Assembly (NCBI GenBank): GCA_900609035.2 | Contig: UXAT02000052.1 | Coordinates: 1 to 64,000 of the forward strand | Source of the DNA: Candidatus Defluviicoccus seviourii | GTDB taxonomy: Bacteria > Pseudomonadota > Alphaproteobacteria > Rhodospirillales > Defluviicoccaceae | DNA: 64,000 nucleotides | Direction of reading: 5' to 3' | Shown here: one piece after another, positions 1 to 8,799 of the stretch | How positions within the stretch are numbered: the first letter of the stretch is position 1 | Layout: each line of letters begins with the position of its first letter | Position numbers and translations under genes: made by a program | The notes under the pieces: model-generated | What the model saw: only the letters and a program-made list of their open reading frames with translations | Databases searched by the model: none | Told to the model about the DNA's origin: nothing

Positions 1-85
1 GGGCCTCATCGGCCAACTCGTTGACATCTTCCAACCCGCCGAATGCGCCAACTACTTCAGCTCATGCGGCTATGACCTAGATTGA
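1..85 (+). mobile_element. IS630-family transposase, C-terminal tail only
   Basis: Reading from base 2, 27 codons end in a TGA at 83-85. The peptide ends in the segment PAECANYFSSCGYDLD, which matches the usual end of IS630/Tc1-type transposases (a proline-x-E-C-x-N-Y-F segment, then G-Y and stop). The rest of the element lies left of the window. The tail overlaps the 3' end of the NTPase gene on the other strand, so the right boundary of the insertion sequence lies close to 85-95. The exact terminal repeat and TA duplication cannot be fixed without the left part. Confidence 0.72.
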
Positions 86-956
86 TCAGAAACCGCTCTA
101 GGGCTTCGGTACCTGTTCGGGCGCGATCCGGTGAGAGGGGATCCCGCGCCGTCCTCTGCTCATTCTCCTCGCGCAGACGCGCCGCAATGTTCGCCTCCAA
201 CATCTCGGTCAACGAACCGAAGCGATGCTTCTCCTTCCAGAAGGCGACCAGCCATTCGACGTCCCGCGGACGGGAACTGTAGGCGCCCAGGCCGGCTTGA
301 TGCACAGCGGCCATAAATTCATCGGTATTGGCAACCCCGAGGGCTGCGGCAAAGTTTCGTGCTCGCTTTGCATCGAGTGGCAGCAATGTGACAAGGCATG
401 GTTCTTGGGCTTTGCCGTCCTCAGCGGGGCGGCAACGTCCGATAAATGCTTTGAAGGTTTGGAGATCCGCGTGAGGATTCCAGTCGCTCACTCGGCAGGA
501 GATGACGAAGCGGGCGCGTGACTTGGCGTCAGCGAGATCGCCGCGCAGCTTGGTCAGAACCTTATCAAATACACTGGCTTGATGCGCGATCTTAGCCTCG
601 TCGACGGCATCGACGAAGAAGACAGCTTCGGCATTTCCGTACCGCCACGTCTCTAGTATTTCATGGTCGTCTGGATTGACAGCATCGGAAAATCTGTCAT
701 CAACGAGATCCTCGGCCCGAATAAAGAAAGCAAAGCGCTGATCCTGCCTGATCCTTTCGACTTGTGCCTCAAACTCGCTTGTCTTGCCGCTTCCGGCCTC
801 GCCGAGGACGACAACAAACGGGTTTTGCAGCAGCTCCGCCCATGCCACGCCACCGATAAGGCCACCCCAGTATCGGAACTGGGATGTAGGCAATTCCTCT
901 GGGTCATGGTCTTCCTTGAACGGCTGGAAACGCCGGTCGAGGTCGATGTAGGGCAT
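57..956 (-). CDS. STAND/NACHT-like P-loop NTPase, truncated at its 3' end by an IS element
   Basis: The 299-residue reading frame has a Walker A motif GEAGSGKT at residues 52-59 and a Walker B-like VFFVDAVDEA at 112-121, followed by a sensor-like FVISCR segment. This is the layout of STAND/NACHT-type NTPases. Such proteins normally carry several hundred further residues of helical repeats or effector domains, and here they are absent. The last roughly ten residues are read from the IS630 tail, so the gene looks cut by the insertion. A purine-rich GGGGGAG about 10 bases before the ATG supports the start. Relatives are often found in phage-defence islands, but that role is inference, and the remaining piece is probably non-functional. 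Confidence 0.6.
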   Translation of the reverse strand: MPYIDLDRRFQPFKEDHDPEELPTSQFRYWGGLIGGVAWAELLQNPFVVVLGEAGSGKTSEFEAQVERIRQDQRFAFFIRAEDLVDDRFSDAVNPDDHEILETWRYGNAEAVFFVDAVDEAKIAHQASVFDKVLTKLRGDLADAKSRARFVISCRVSDWNPHADLQTFKAFIGRCRPAEDGKAQEPCLVTLLPLDAKRARNFAAALGVANTDEFMAAVHQAGLGAYSSRPRDVEWLVAFWKEKHRFGSLTEMLEANIAARLREENEQRTARDPLSPDRARTGTEALERFLINLGHSRMS

Positions 957-1058
957 CGCGTTTGAACTCCCCCAGTTGCGGCAATGTATTCGCGCGCATG
1001 ACCTGGTGCCAGGGGAGGATAGGCTGCGGAAGCGTATATTGCGGATGGCGCGCCCTGC

Positions 1059-2051
1059 TCAGCCGCCCGTATTGCCGCGGAGGATGGTGACGGCCGTGCC
1101 TTCGGCCGCCCGTGTCCCTTGCGCCGACTGCCGCCATTCGTGCAGGACCTGGGCGCGGCGTTGCGCGAAGACGGCCTCAGCCTCGGGATCGCGGGGGGCG
1201 GAAGTGCGAGGCACGGTTTGGCCGAAGGCGCCTGCACGGACGATCGTGGGGCTGGGCTCCGCGGACGCGACGAGCGTGCCCGCGGGGCGCACCACCCTGG
1301 CGGCGCTGAGGTCCGGCACCGCGCCGCCGTTCGCACCCTGGCGCGCCCGCCAAGCGGTGGTGATGCGCTCCATCCGCTCGTTATCGATCGGCGCGACCGC
1401 GAACACGTTCGGCAGCGGCGGCTCGCGTCGGAGGCTCACCACCGTGGATCGCTGCGGCCGCTCGCCACGGTTCTTGCTGTCGGCGTTGCCGTCGGTGCCG
1501 GATCCATTCCACTGGGCGAGGACGCGGGCGAGATAGGCCTCACCCAAGGCCGGTGTCGCCGAATGGTAGCGCCCGGCGGCCGCCTCCCACGAGCCGGTCT
1601 CGGCATAGAGCGCGCGCAAGAAGCTTGCGGCGTAGGCGGCATTGGTGGCCGGATCAAACGCCTCGTCGAGGCTGGCAAAGGCATCCGGGTGGTGGCGCAG
1701 GTTGACCTGCATGCAGCCGACATCGATGCTGCGCACGCCTTCAGCCTGCAGCGCCACAACCTCGGCGATGGCGGCTTCCTTATCGGCGTGGAAACTGCCC
1801 TTGCCTTCGGCATTGATCGTCCATGGCCAAGCCGCCTTGGCGTGCGCGTCACGATCCCAGCGCCCGGATTCGACCAGCGCGATCGACCACAAGAGATCGG
1901 CCGGGATGCCGACTTGGCGTTCCGCCGCGACCACCGCCTGCCGGCACGCCTGCCAAGCGTCGACCCCTCCTGGCACCCGGCTGACTGCCGCCAGCGCGGC
2001 CGGTGCGCTCAGCGCGAGTGCGATCAAAACGATGACAAAATGAAAAAGCAC
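1059..2051 (-). CDS. Secreted lytic transglycosylase (SLT domain)
   Basis: This protein should cleave the glycan strands of peptidoglycan in the periplasm. After a hydrophobic signal sequence ending in an AxA-like site, an SLT fold begins with the segment LLWSIALVESGRW. The glutamate there (about residue 61) is the expected catalytic acid. The segment DVGCMQVNL follows and matches the G-x-M-Q motif of family 1 transglycosylases. The C-terminal 130 residues are low in complexity and not recognised. I chose the GTG at 2051 because it starts directly before the signal sequence. The frame is open up to a TTG at 2177, and no good ribosome-binding site decides between them, so the true start is uncertain. 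It stands alone between the disrupted NTPase and the polysaccharide genes. Confidence 0.82.
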   Translation of the reverse strand: MLFHFVIVLIALALSAPAALAAVSRVPGGVDAWQACRQAVVAAERQVGIPADLLWSIALVESGRWDRDAHAKAAWPWTINAEGKGSFHADKEAAIAEVVALQAEGVRSIDVGCMQVNLRHHPDAFASLDEAFDPATNAAYAASFLRALYAETGSWEAAAGRYHSATPALGEAYLARVLAQWNGSGTDGNADSKNRGERPQRSTVVSLRREPPLPNVFAVAPIDNERMERITTAWRARQGANGGAVPDLSAARVVRPAGTLVASAEPSPTIVRAGAFGQTVPRTSAPRDPEAEAVFAQRRAQVLHEWRQSAQGTRAAEGTAVTILRGNTGG

Positions 2052-2309
2052 TCTTATACCGCGCCTGACACCTATGATATACTCGGCAAGGTTATAGCAC
2101 GGATCGGTGAGGGATGTCTGAAAGCGATCCGGGCGATTGAACAGATTTTTCCGACCCCAGCGTACGATTGCCGGCAAGCAGCGAAGTTGGCTTGTGTGAT
2201 CGCAGCCCTCGACCGCGCGGCGCCGGCCGTGCTACGGGGACGGCAAGCACTGCCTCCGTCTGCGAAACGTTGACCGCGGTTCGCTGCGAGGCCTTAAGGA
2301 CACAATGCG

Positions 2310-3665
2310 ATGAAGCTGTTTGTCCTGCTGACAGTCGCCTTTGGCTATGTGGCCGGCCTCGTCCGTCCTGGGTTCATCTTCGCGCTCGGGATGTGCTCCT
2401 ATCCCCTTGAGGCTGCTCTCGGCGGCCGCAATATCATCGGCGACATCATCGTCGCGGCAGTGCCAATCTATGCGCTCTTGGTCCTTTTCAAGCGACGCTG
2501 CTTTCACCTGCATATTGTTGACGGATTGTTCATCGTCTATTTTCTCTGGTACTGTATTTCTGTTCTGCGCGCGCCGGATTACACGCTTGCTTTCGACAAT
2601 CTCATAAAATTCTCGATCTCAAGCGTCGGCTACTACTTCGCGACTAGAACGCTGCTAGAAAATGAAAAAGATTTTAATAGGTTCGCTAAAGATTTTCTGC
2701 GCATGGGGGTTGTCATTGCGATCATTATCGGCTTGATCGCACAGCCAGACCCCTGGTCGCCGCGAACGTATATTAATTTCGAAGGCGGAAGGACGTCGAC
2801 TGTCGGCGTTTCATTGTCATTCAACGTCGTTATCTGCGCACTTACTTTTTACCTATTCTCCAAGAAATCCTGGCAGGCGTTCTTTATTCCGAGACTTGAC
2901 TTTCTCATCAGCGTTATCGTCTTGATCTTCATTGTCCATTTCGCCCTCCAGAACGGCACCCGCGGTGCTTTGATGGGGCCCATGTTCGCGGTCATAGCGT
3001 TTTCACTGATTTACTTTTACAGCCGGCTCGGTTCGACGGGCCGCCTGGTGATGGTCGGGGCGAGCATTGCCTTTATCCTGTGCTTCCCGTTCGTCATGGC
3101 GCTTATCGCTGAAGCCATTACCGACGTGCCGCCGACCACGATGCCGCCCAAGTTCAAGGCCTCGATCATCAACTTTGCCGGAGTCGTGACCGGCATGGAA
3201 CGCTATCAAGCGTTCGATCCTTCCGGGGCGGCGCGCATCGACATCTACCGCACGGCCAAGGCTATCATTGCCGAGTGGCCGCTGTTCGGGTTGGGCGCCA
3301 ATGCCGTCATCGCAACAATCGGCACGCATGCCCACAATCTCATCCTCGAGCTGTGGTCGGATGGCGGCATTACCAACGTCGTTCTGTTCGTGATGTTTGT
3401 CACAGCGGGCATGTTTATCGGTCTGCGCAACAGTCTCGCAGGGCCGGTTCCGGTGTTCAGCCGCATGTTCTTGGGCGTCGGCGCCGGCGTCTTGATCCAG
3501 CTGCAGGTGAGCCTGACGCTCTCCTATGCCAAGCCGCTGTTCTTTGCCTTGGGTGCGCTGGTCACACTCGAGGTGGCGCGGCTGCGGGCATGCGCGCAGG
3601 TCTTCGAAGCGCGCGCGCGCGCGCAGGCGGCGCCACTGGAGGCGACCGGCGGCGCCGCGGCTTAG
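2310..3665 (+). CDS. O-antigen ligase / Wzy-like polysaccharide membrane protein
   Basis: This 451-residue integral membrane protein has about ten to twelve hydrophobic segments. The segment NGTRGALMG near residue 215 resembles the G-[ST]-R-G loop of the O-antigen ligase/polymerase superfamily. A later periplasmic stretch with GLGANA and HAHNLILELWSDGG resembles its H-N-x-x-L-E motif. The likely role is polymerising a surface polysaccharide or ligating it to lipid A. WaaL and Wzy cannot be told apart from sequence alone. AAGGA lies about 12 bases upstream of the ATG. Codons between about 2600 and 2900 are visibly richer in A and T than the neighbours, which is common in exchanged O-antigen genes. 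The flippase and sugar-modifying genes at 4.7-8.8 kb fit the same pathway. Confidence 0.82.
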   Translation: MKLFVLLTVAFGYVAGLVRPGFIFALGMCSYPLEAALGGRNIIGDIIVAAVPIYALLVLFKRRCFHLHIVDGLFIVYFLWYCISVLRAPDYTLAFDNLIKFSISSVGYYFATRTLLENEKDFNRFAKDFLRMGVVIAIIIGLIAQPDPWSPRTYINFEGGRTSTVGVSLSFNVVICALTFYLFSKKSWQAFFIPRLDFLISVIVLIFIVHFALQNGTRGALMGPMFAVIAFSLIYFYSRLGSTGRLVMVGASIAFILCFPFVMALIAEAITDVPPTTMPPKFKASIINFAGVVTGMERYQAFDPSGAARIDIYRTAKAIIAEWPLFGLGANAVIATIGTHAHNLILELWSDGGITNVVLFVMFVTAGMFIGLRNSLAGPVPVFSRMFLGVGAGVLIQLQVSLTLSYAKPLFFALGALVTLEVARLRACAQVFEARARAQAAPLEATGGAAA

Positions 3666-3714
3666 GCCGAACGCTCAAGCCCAATCCCCCGATCAGGCCA
3701 GTCAGCCCCTTCCC

Positions 3715-3763
3715 TTGCCGCGGCCGACGCTTGTATATAAGAACTCTCTAACGTATAGAGTTC
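3715..3763 (+). promoter_or_regulatory. Candidate promoter and palindromic operator upstream of the YeeE/YedE pair
   Basis: A perfect inverted repeat GAACTCT (3741-3747) / AGAGTTC (3757-3763) with a 9-base spacer lies 46 bases before the GTG of the next gene. It sits beside an AT-rich TTGTATATAA stretch that could hold the -10 region. A TTGCCG at 3715-3720 is a possible, poorly spaced -35. Sulfur-related pairs of this type are often controlled by ArsR-type repressors that bind such palindromes. No repressor gene is present here, so control is inference. Confidence 0.4.
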
Positions 3764-3809
3764 GCTCTAGCCAGGGCCAGGCCTGTGCTGAGCGTACTAG
3801 GAGAGGCGC

Positions 3810-4244
3810 GTGCAAGCGTTCACCCCCTTCGAGGCCGTTGCCGGCGGCGTTCTGATCGGCTTCGCCGCCGTTCTGCTGATGCTGGCGGCCGGCCGGATTG
3901 CCGGCATCTCCGGCATCATCAGTGGACTGTTGCCAAGCAGCGACATGGGGTCCGATGACACCGGCTGGCGCCTGGCGTTCGTCGTCGGCCTGATCAGCGG
4001 ACCGATGCTGATGCGGCTCCTTGGCTGGCCGCTACCCGACATCGCCATCGAGGCATCGGTGCCGGTGATCGTGGTGGCCGGTGTTCTGGTCGGCTTCGGG
4101 GCACGGACCGGCAGCGGCTGCACCAGCGGCCACGGCGTTTGCGGTTTGGCCCGCGGATCGCGTCGCTCCCTGGTCGCAACCGTGACGTTTATGCTCACGG
4201 CTGCCGCCGTGGTGTTCGTCGTCCGCCACGGGATCGGGGGCTAG
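3810..4244 (+). CDS. YeeE/YedE (DUF395) family membrane protein, N-terminal half transporter
   Basis: The product is a 144-residue membrane protein with about four helices. Its C-terminal half carries the family signature GSGCTSGHGVCGLARGS, with cysteines thought to line a path for thiosulfate or related sulfur compounds. Full-length YeeE/YedE proteins are about 350-400 residues. Here the two halves are separate adjacent genes, as in the PmpA/PmpB arrangement. The GTG start is preceded by AGGAGAGG. The partner starts 3 bases after the stop, so the two are almost certainly co-translated. Transport of a reduced sulfur compound is inferred from the family. Confidence 0.85.
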   Translation: MQAFTPFEAVAGGVLIGFAAVLLMLAAGRIAGISGIISGLLPSSDMGSDDTGWRLAFVVGLISGPMLMRLLGWPLPDIAIEASVPVIVVAGVLVGFGARTGSGCTSGHGVCGLARGSRRSLVATVTFMLTAAAVVFVVRHGIGG

Positions 4245-4247
4245 GCG

Positions 4248-4670
4248 ATGGCGCGCTTGGCCGCGGCTTTCCTCTCCGGCCTCCTGTTCGGTGCCGGCCT
4301 CACCGTTTCGTCAATGATTTCGCCGGCCAAGGTGCTGGCGTTTCTCGACGTCGGCGCTGTCGCCGACGGCCGCTGGGATCCCAGCTTGGCACTTGTCATG
4401 GCCGCAGCGCTCGGGACCACGGCCATCGGCTACGCGCTCGTGTTGCGGCGCAAAGCGCCGCTGTTGGCGCCGCGTTTCCTCGTGCCCACGGCTAAGGCCG
4501 TCGATGCCCGTCTCATTGGTGGCGCACTGGTGTTCGGGCTCGGCTGGGGGCTGGTCGGCCTGTGCCCAGGCCCGGCGCTCGCGGGCTTGAGTCAGGGTTC
4601 CGCGAAGACGGCCCTCTTCGTCGCAGCACTCATCGCCGGCATCGGCGTGCATCGGTTGCTGCGACTGTAG
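4248..4670 (+). CDS. YeeE/YedE (DUF395) family membrane protein, C-terminal half transporter
   Basis: This 140-residue membrane protein is the second half of a split YeeE/YedE transporter. Its signature is GWGLVGLCPGPAL near residue 100, where the cysteine in GLCPGP is the conserved one of this half. An early segment with MISPAKVLAFLD also matches the family. It follows the first half with a gap of only 3 bases. The two proteins probably assemble into one channel-like importer of thiosulfate or a similar sulfur species at the inner membrane. No sulfurtransferase or persulfide dioxygenase lies beside it, so the physiological substrate is open. Confidence 0.85.
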   Translation: MARLAAAFLSGLLFGAGLTVSSMISPAKVLAFLDVGAVADGRWDPSLALVMAAALGTTAIGYALVLRRKAPLLAPRFLVPTAKAVDARLIGGALVFGLGWGLVGLCPGPALAGLSQGSAKTALFVAALIAGIGVHRLLRL

Positions 4671-4726
4671 CGACGAGACGGAGGCCGGCAGGCTGCTTCG
4701 CCCGCTGCCGTCTGGCGTTCCGGCGC

Positions 4727-6253
4727 CTAAAGTACCGCGAGCGGCCGGCGCCGGCGGACGGTATTGACCACCTTGCCGCCCTCATTGATGACCAGCGTAT
4801 GCAGCCATTCGAGGTCGCGGCCGAGAAAGCGCTTCGGCGCGAGGAAGAACAGCGCCAGGAAGGCCGCGCTGCCAACGGAGACGAAAACACCCGCGCCCAG
4901 ATAGGTATCGGTTGACAGGCCGAAGGCTTGCAACACCAGCCAGATTGCCGCCAGCAGGACCGTCAACACCGTCGCGGTGCGCAAGGGTGCCAGCATCTGC
5001 CGCATCGGCGCCTTGAGCTTAGAGCCAAGGATCATCGTCCCCAGGTAGGTGCCGATGAGCTGGATTGCGACCGACAGCCCGACCACGGCTTCCAGGCCGA
5101 GGGGGTAGATAAAGAACAGGCTGACGACAAGTATGACCGTCTCAGCGATGGTCAGTACCACAATTTCCGAGACTTGGCCCATTCCGCGCAGGAAAACGAC
5201 ACAAGGCATGGCGCAGATGGTGGTAAAGATGCTGAGCCCCATCACCTGCACGACCGGAACGGCCGGACCCCACTGGCTGCCCAGCAGCACGCCGACCAGG
5301 GGTTCGGCAATCAGGCAGACGACAAGCGCGCTTGGCATGCCGAGCAGTGCGGAAAACGCCGCCGCGTGCCGGTAGCCCTCCATGAGGCGTTCGCGGTCGT
5401 CCTGAAGGCGCGACAGCACGGGAAACAGCACCTGGTTTACCGGAAGGGCATAGAACTCGGTGAACGTGGTGACGAAGTTGCGGGCATTGGTCAGGTAGCC
5501 GACCGCTTCCGCTCCCATCAGGCGCGCCAGGATCAGGCGATCGATGTTGTGGAAAACGTGGCCGGCGACCGTCCAAATGGTGACCAGCGCCGTGAACGAG
5601 AACATCTTTCGCGCCGACTCAAGCGAGAAATACGGACGATAGTCGCGGAAGGTGTCCCATGCGAAGCCGACCAGGCGGACGACGGAAACGCCAACAACAC
5701 CGCCAACCAGGGCCCACGCGCCGGCGCCAGCGAGCGCCAAGCCGATCGAAAGCACGGTATAGCCGAACACACTCGCGGCAGCCTCGATGAGGGCGATCCG
5801 CTCGAAGCGAAGCCTCCGCCTGGCATCGCTGATATAGACTTGCGCCAGCGCCTCGATGGGGACGGCGAGGCTGATCACGCGCAGCGTCACGGCCGCCCCG
5901 GGCAGCGCCAGCAGTTTCTCAATCCAGTCCGCAGCAAACCAGAAGCCGGCGTAGCAAAGCAGGCCGCTCAAAACCAACAGCGTCATCGCCGTTCCGGTGT
6001 CCTTCGCGGTAACCTCGGCTTTCTGGACGATGACATCGCCAAGGCCGCGCAGCACGAACAGCGATGCGATCTGCTGCAACGTTGCCACCGCGGCGACGAG
6101 GCCAAACTCCTCCGGGACCAGGATGCGTGCAAGGATCGCGACCGTCAGCACGCGCAGCACCGCGGTAAAGACGCCGCGGCTGGCTGTGACAGCAACGCCA
6201 CGCAACGTCCTTTCGCGAAGGGCAGAGGTCTCAGGCGTGTGGCCTTTGCTCAT
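4727..6253 (-). CDS. Wzx-type oligosaccharide flippase (polysaccharide transporter family)
   Basis: The 508-residue protein has about twelve to fourteen hydrophobic segments and the look of the WzxC/PST branch of the MATE-like flippases. The early segment GVAVTASRGVFTAV, the stretch ARILVPEEFGLVAA and the segment GAEAVGYLTNARNF are typical. It would move lipid-linked oligosaccharide units across the inner membrane. The chosen ATG at 6253 has AGGA about 8 bases upstream; a GTG further up at 6283 lacks a ribosome-binding site. About 190 bases separate it from the methyltransferase upstream on the same strand, so it may have its own promoter. It probably serves the same polysaccharide as the ligase-like gene at 2310. 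Confidence 0.87.
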   Translation of the reverse strand: MSKGHTPETSALRERTLRGVAVTASRGVFTAVLRVLTVAILARILVPEEFGLVAAVATLQQIASLFVLRGLGDVIVQKAEVTAKDTGTAMTLLVLSGLLCYAGFWFAADWIEKLLALPGAAVTLRVISLAVPIEALAQVYISDARRRLRFERIALIEAAASVFGYTVLSIGLALAGAGAWALVGGVVGVSVVRLVGFAWDTFRDYRPYFSLESARKMFSFTALVTIWTVAGHVFHNIDRLILARLMGAEAVGYLTNARNFVTTFTEFYALPVNQVLFPVLSRLQDDRERLMEGYRHAAAFSALLGMPSALVVCLIAEPLVGVLLGSQWGPAVPVVQVMGLSIFTTICAMPCVVFLRGMGQVSEIVVLTIAETVILVVSLFFIYPLGLEAVVGLSVAIQLIGTYLGTMILGSKLKAPMRQMLAPLRTATVLTVLLAAIWLVLQAFGLSTDTYLGAGVFVSVGSAAFLALFFLAPKRFLGRDLEWLHTLVINEGGKVVNTVRRRRPLAVL

Positions 6254-6447
6254 CGGCAAGATCCTGGATTGAGGTCCGGTCACAGGGCGGACAGTCTAAG
6301 GCCTACACTGAATATATGTCTTTTTTCGGTCGGGATTCGCGGGCGGATGTCGAATCGCCGCGCCCGCGGCCCGTTATAGACCGGCGGCCGCCATCGGCGC
6401 TTACGCGCCGACGGTGGCTGTCGCAGTCTTGAGCCGCACGGGTCGCT

Positions 6448-7755
6448 TCAGACCACGTGGGCAGAAGGGATCGGGATGATGAACTTGCCGCCGCGGGCCC
6501 GATACTCGGCCTGCTGACCCAAGATCTCATCGGTAAAGTTCCACGGCAACAGAAGGACGTAATCCGGCGCATCCTGCAGCAGCCGTTCCGGCGGGTAGAT
6601 CGGCAGCCGGCTGCCCGGCATGTAGCGGCCCTGCTTGAACGCGTTCTTGTCGACGACGTACTCGATGACATGGTGATCGAGGCCGCAGAAGCTCAACATC
6701 GTCGTGCCCTTGGCGGCCGCACCGTAGGCAGCAATCCGCTTGCCCTGAGCCTTCAAGTCGGCGATCAGGGTCGTCAGATCATGGCGCACCTTCTCGACCA
6801 TGGCGCCGAATTCGGTATACGCTTCGAGCTTATCGAGGCCGCGGCTGCGCTCATCGGCCATCATCGCGCGAACCGAGTCCTGAACGTTCTCCTTGCGGCC
6901 GGCGTAGATGCGCAAGGAGCCGCCGTGGATCGGCACGTGGCGGATGTTGTTGATGTAAAGGCCGTGGCGTCGGAACAGCTTGTCGAGCGCCAAGACGGAG
7001 AAGAAGCACAAGTGCTGGTGGTAGATCGTGTCGAACTCGCACTTGTCGAGCAGATCGACCAGGTACGGGCACTCGATTGAGGTGGTGCCGTCCAGCTTCA
7101 AGATGGCGGCAATCCCGCTGACGAAGCCGTTGAGGTTGGCCACGTGCGCCAGAACGTTGTTGGCGATGAGGACGTCTGCACGCTTGCCTTCCGCAGCCAG
7201 CTTCTGCGCCAGCTCCGGCCGGAAGAACTCGACCAGCGTCGGCACGCCCTTCTTGATGGCGGCTTGCGCCGGCGCATTGGCCGGATCAATGCCGAGCACC
7301 GGAATACCGCGCTCCATGAAATTCTGCAGCATGTAGCCGTCATTGCTCGCAAGTTCGACGACGAGGCTGTTCTTGTCGAGCTTGCGCGTTTCGATCAGCT
7401 CCAGGGCGTTCTTCCGCGAGTGGTCCATCAAGGAACTGATCACGGACGAGAAGTACGGATAGTCCGAGTGGAACAGGACCTCCGGCCGGACGGTCTCGGT
7501 GATCTGCACGAGGCAGCAGTCCGGGCAGAACGCGACATCCAAGGGGACGATCGGCTCGTGATTCTTGAGGTCGGCCTCGGACAGCAACAGATCGGCGAGG
7601 GGGGTCTCCCCCAGCGCCAGGATGGGCGTGATACGGGTGGAGCCGCAAGAGCGGCAGCCCGTGATCGTCTCGAAGAGTGGTTGTTCGGTCATGGTTATTG
7701 GCTTCACAAGAGTGAACTCGGATACTCCCGCAAGCGCCGCTGCCGCTGCGTTCAT
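6448..7755 (-). CDS. Sugar C-methyltransferase (zinc-binding, class I SAM-dependent)
   Basis: This 435-residue protein has the three-part layout of NDP-hexose C-methyltransferases such as TylC3 and TcaB9. An N-terminal zinc knot has cysteines at about 34, 37, 77 and 80. A Rossmann SAM domain begins with VVELASNDGYML. A C-terminal domain with YGAAAKGTTML follows and ends in the typical LLPWNF segment. It should methylate a keto-deoxysugar nucleotide to make a branched sugar. The ATG at 7755 lies 3 bases after the stop of the epimerase, which suggests translational coupling. An internal ATG at 7692 is an alternative start that still keeps the zinc knot. Confidence 0.86.
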   Translation of the reverse strand: MNAAAAALAGVSEFTLVKPITMTEQPLFETITGCRSCGSTRITPILALGETPLADLLLSEADLKNHEPIVPLDVAFCPDCCLVQITETVRPEVLFHSDYPYFSSVISSLMDHSRKNALELIETRKLDKNSLVVELASNDGYMLQNFMERGIPVLGIDPANAPAQAAIKKGVPTLVEFFRPELAQKLAAEGKRADVLIANNVLAHVANLNGFVSGIAAILKLDGTTSIECPYLVDLLDKCEFDTIYHQHLCFFSVLALDKLFRRHGLYINNIRHVPIHGGSLRIYAGRKENVQDSVRAMMADERSRGLDKLEAYTEFGAMVEKVRHDLTTLIADLKAQGKRIAAYGAAAKGTTMLSFCGLDHHVIEYVVDKNAFKQGRYMPGSRLPIYPPERLLQDAPDYVLLLPWNFTDEILGQQAEYRARGGKFIIPIPSAHVV

Positions 7756-7758
7756 CTT

Positions 7759-8799
7759 TCACACCCTTGCGTCGGGCTGATGGATCCAGCGGAAGCTCTC
7801 ATCAAGGTATCCTTCCTTAATGAGTTTCTTCAGGTGCGGCAACCGATTGTAGCGCGCGCCCTCGAAGTCCTGAGCGGTCAGCTTCATCGTCTGAATGGTG
7901 TCGTAGATCTGATCGGCGCCGGCAGCCGCGTTCCAGGCCGGCTTCCAGGCTTCCAGCGTGCTGTTCAGCTTCTTGAAGCTGACGCGGTAGGATCGCTTGT
8001 CGGGGTCGGGCGTGTTGGCAAATTCGACCGTTGAACCCGGCACCGCCTTGGCGACGACCTCGGCAACTTCCCGAATCCGGTAGTTGGCGTCGGTCGCGCC
8101 GACATTGAAAGGTTGATTGAAGACGAGTTCGCGCGGCGCCAGCACCGCTGCCACGAATGCGCGCGCGATGTCCTCGCAGTGGACCAGCGGCCGCCAGGGT
8201 GTGCCGTCGCTCTTCACGTGCACACGATGGGTTGCCGTTGCCCAGGCGACCAGGTTGTTGAGCACGAGATCGAAGCGCAGCATCGGCGAGGCGCCAAAGG
8301 CCGTTCCTGGGCGGAGGTAGACCGGGCAGAAGCTGTCATCAGCGAGCTTCGAGATCTCGCCCTCGGCCATCAGCTTGGAGCGCGCGTACGGCGATACCGG
8401 ATTGGTGGGGGCGCTCTCGTCGATCATGGTGTCGCCCTGGGCACCATAGACGCTGCAGGTCGACGCAAAGACAAAGCGCTTGACGCCAGCCTCTTTGGCT
8501 TTCGTCGCGACGCGCACGCTGCCCCAGGTGTTGATGTCGTAGGTCAGTTGCTGGTCGAACTCGCCGAGCGGATCGTTCGACAAGCCGGCGAGATGAATGA
8601 CCGCGTCGACGCCAGCGAAGTCTTCCTTCTCTGCGTCGCGCACGTCCTTGACGATGGTCGGCACGGAGTCCAGCTCACCAGTCGCGCACCCGCGATAGAG
8701 CCCGGTATCGAGGCCGACGACCTCGTGACCAAGCGCCTTCAGATGTCGAACCACGTGGGGGCCGATGTAACCCCGATGCCCTGTTACCATCACACGCAT
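7759..8799 (-). CDS. NAD-dependent epimerase/dehydratase (extended SDR, NDP-sugar)
   Basis: This 346-residue extended short-chain dehydrogenase starts with the dinucleotide-binding loop GHRGYIG (residues 7-13). It carries the catalytic Y-x-x-x-K as SPYARSK and a serine/threonine segment ASTCSVYG before it. Such enzymes epimerise, reduce or dehydrate nucleotide sugars. The start is well supported by GGAGG, 7 bases before the ATG. It is the first gene of a two-gene operon with the C-methyltransferase, so it probably acts on the same branched sugar. The exact reaction cannot be read from sequence. Confidence 0.88.
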   Translation of the reverse strand: MRVMVTGHRGYIGPHVVRHLKALGHEVVGLDTGLYRGCATGELDSVPTIVKDVRDAEKEDFAGVDAVIHLAGLSNDPLGEFDQQLTYDINTWGSVRVATKAKEAGVKRFVFASTCSVYGAQGDTMIDESAPTNPVSPYARSKLMAEGEISKLADDSFCPVYLRPGTAFGASPMLRFDLVLNNLVAWATATHRVHVKSDGTPWRPLVHCEDIARAFVAAVLAPRELVFNQPFNVGATDANYRIREVAEVVAKAVPGSTVEFANTPDPDKRSYRVSFKKLNSTLEAWKPAWNAAAGADQIYDTIQTMKLTAQDFEGARYNRLPHLKKLIKEGYLDESFRWIHQPDARV

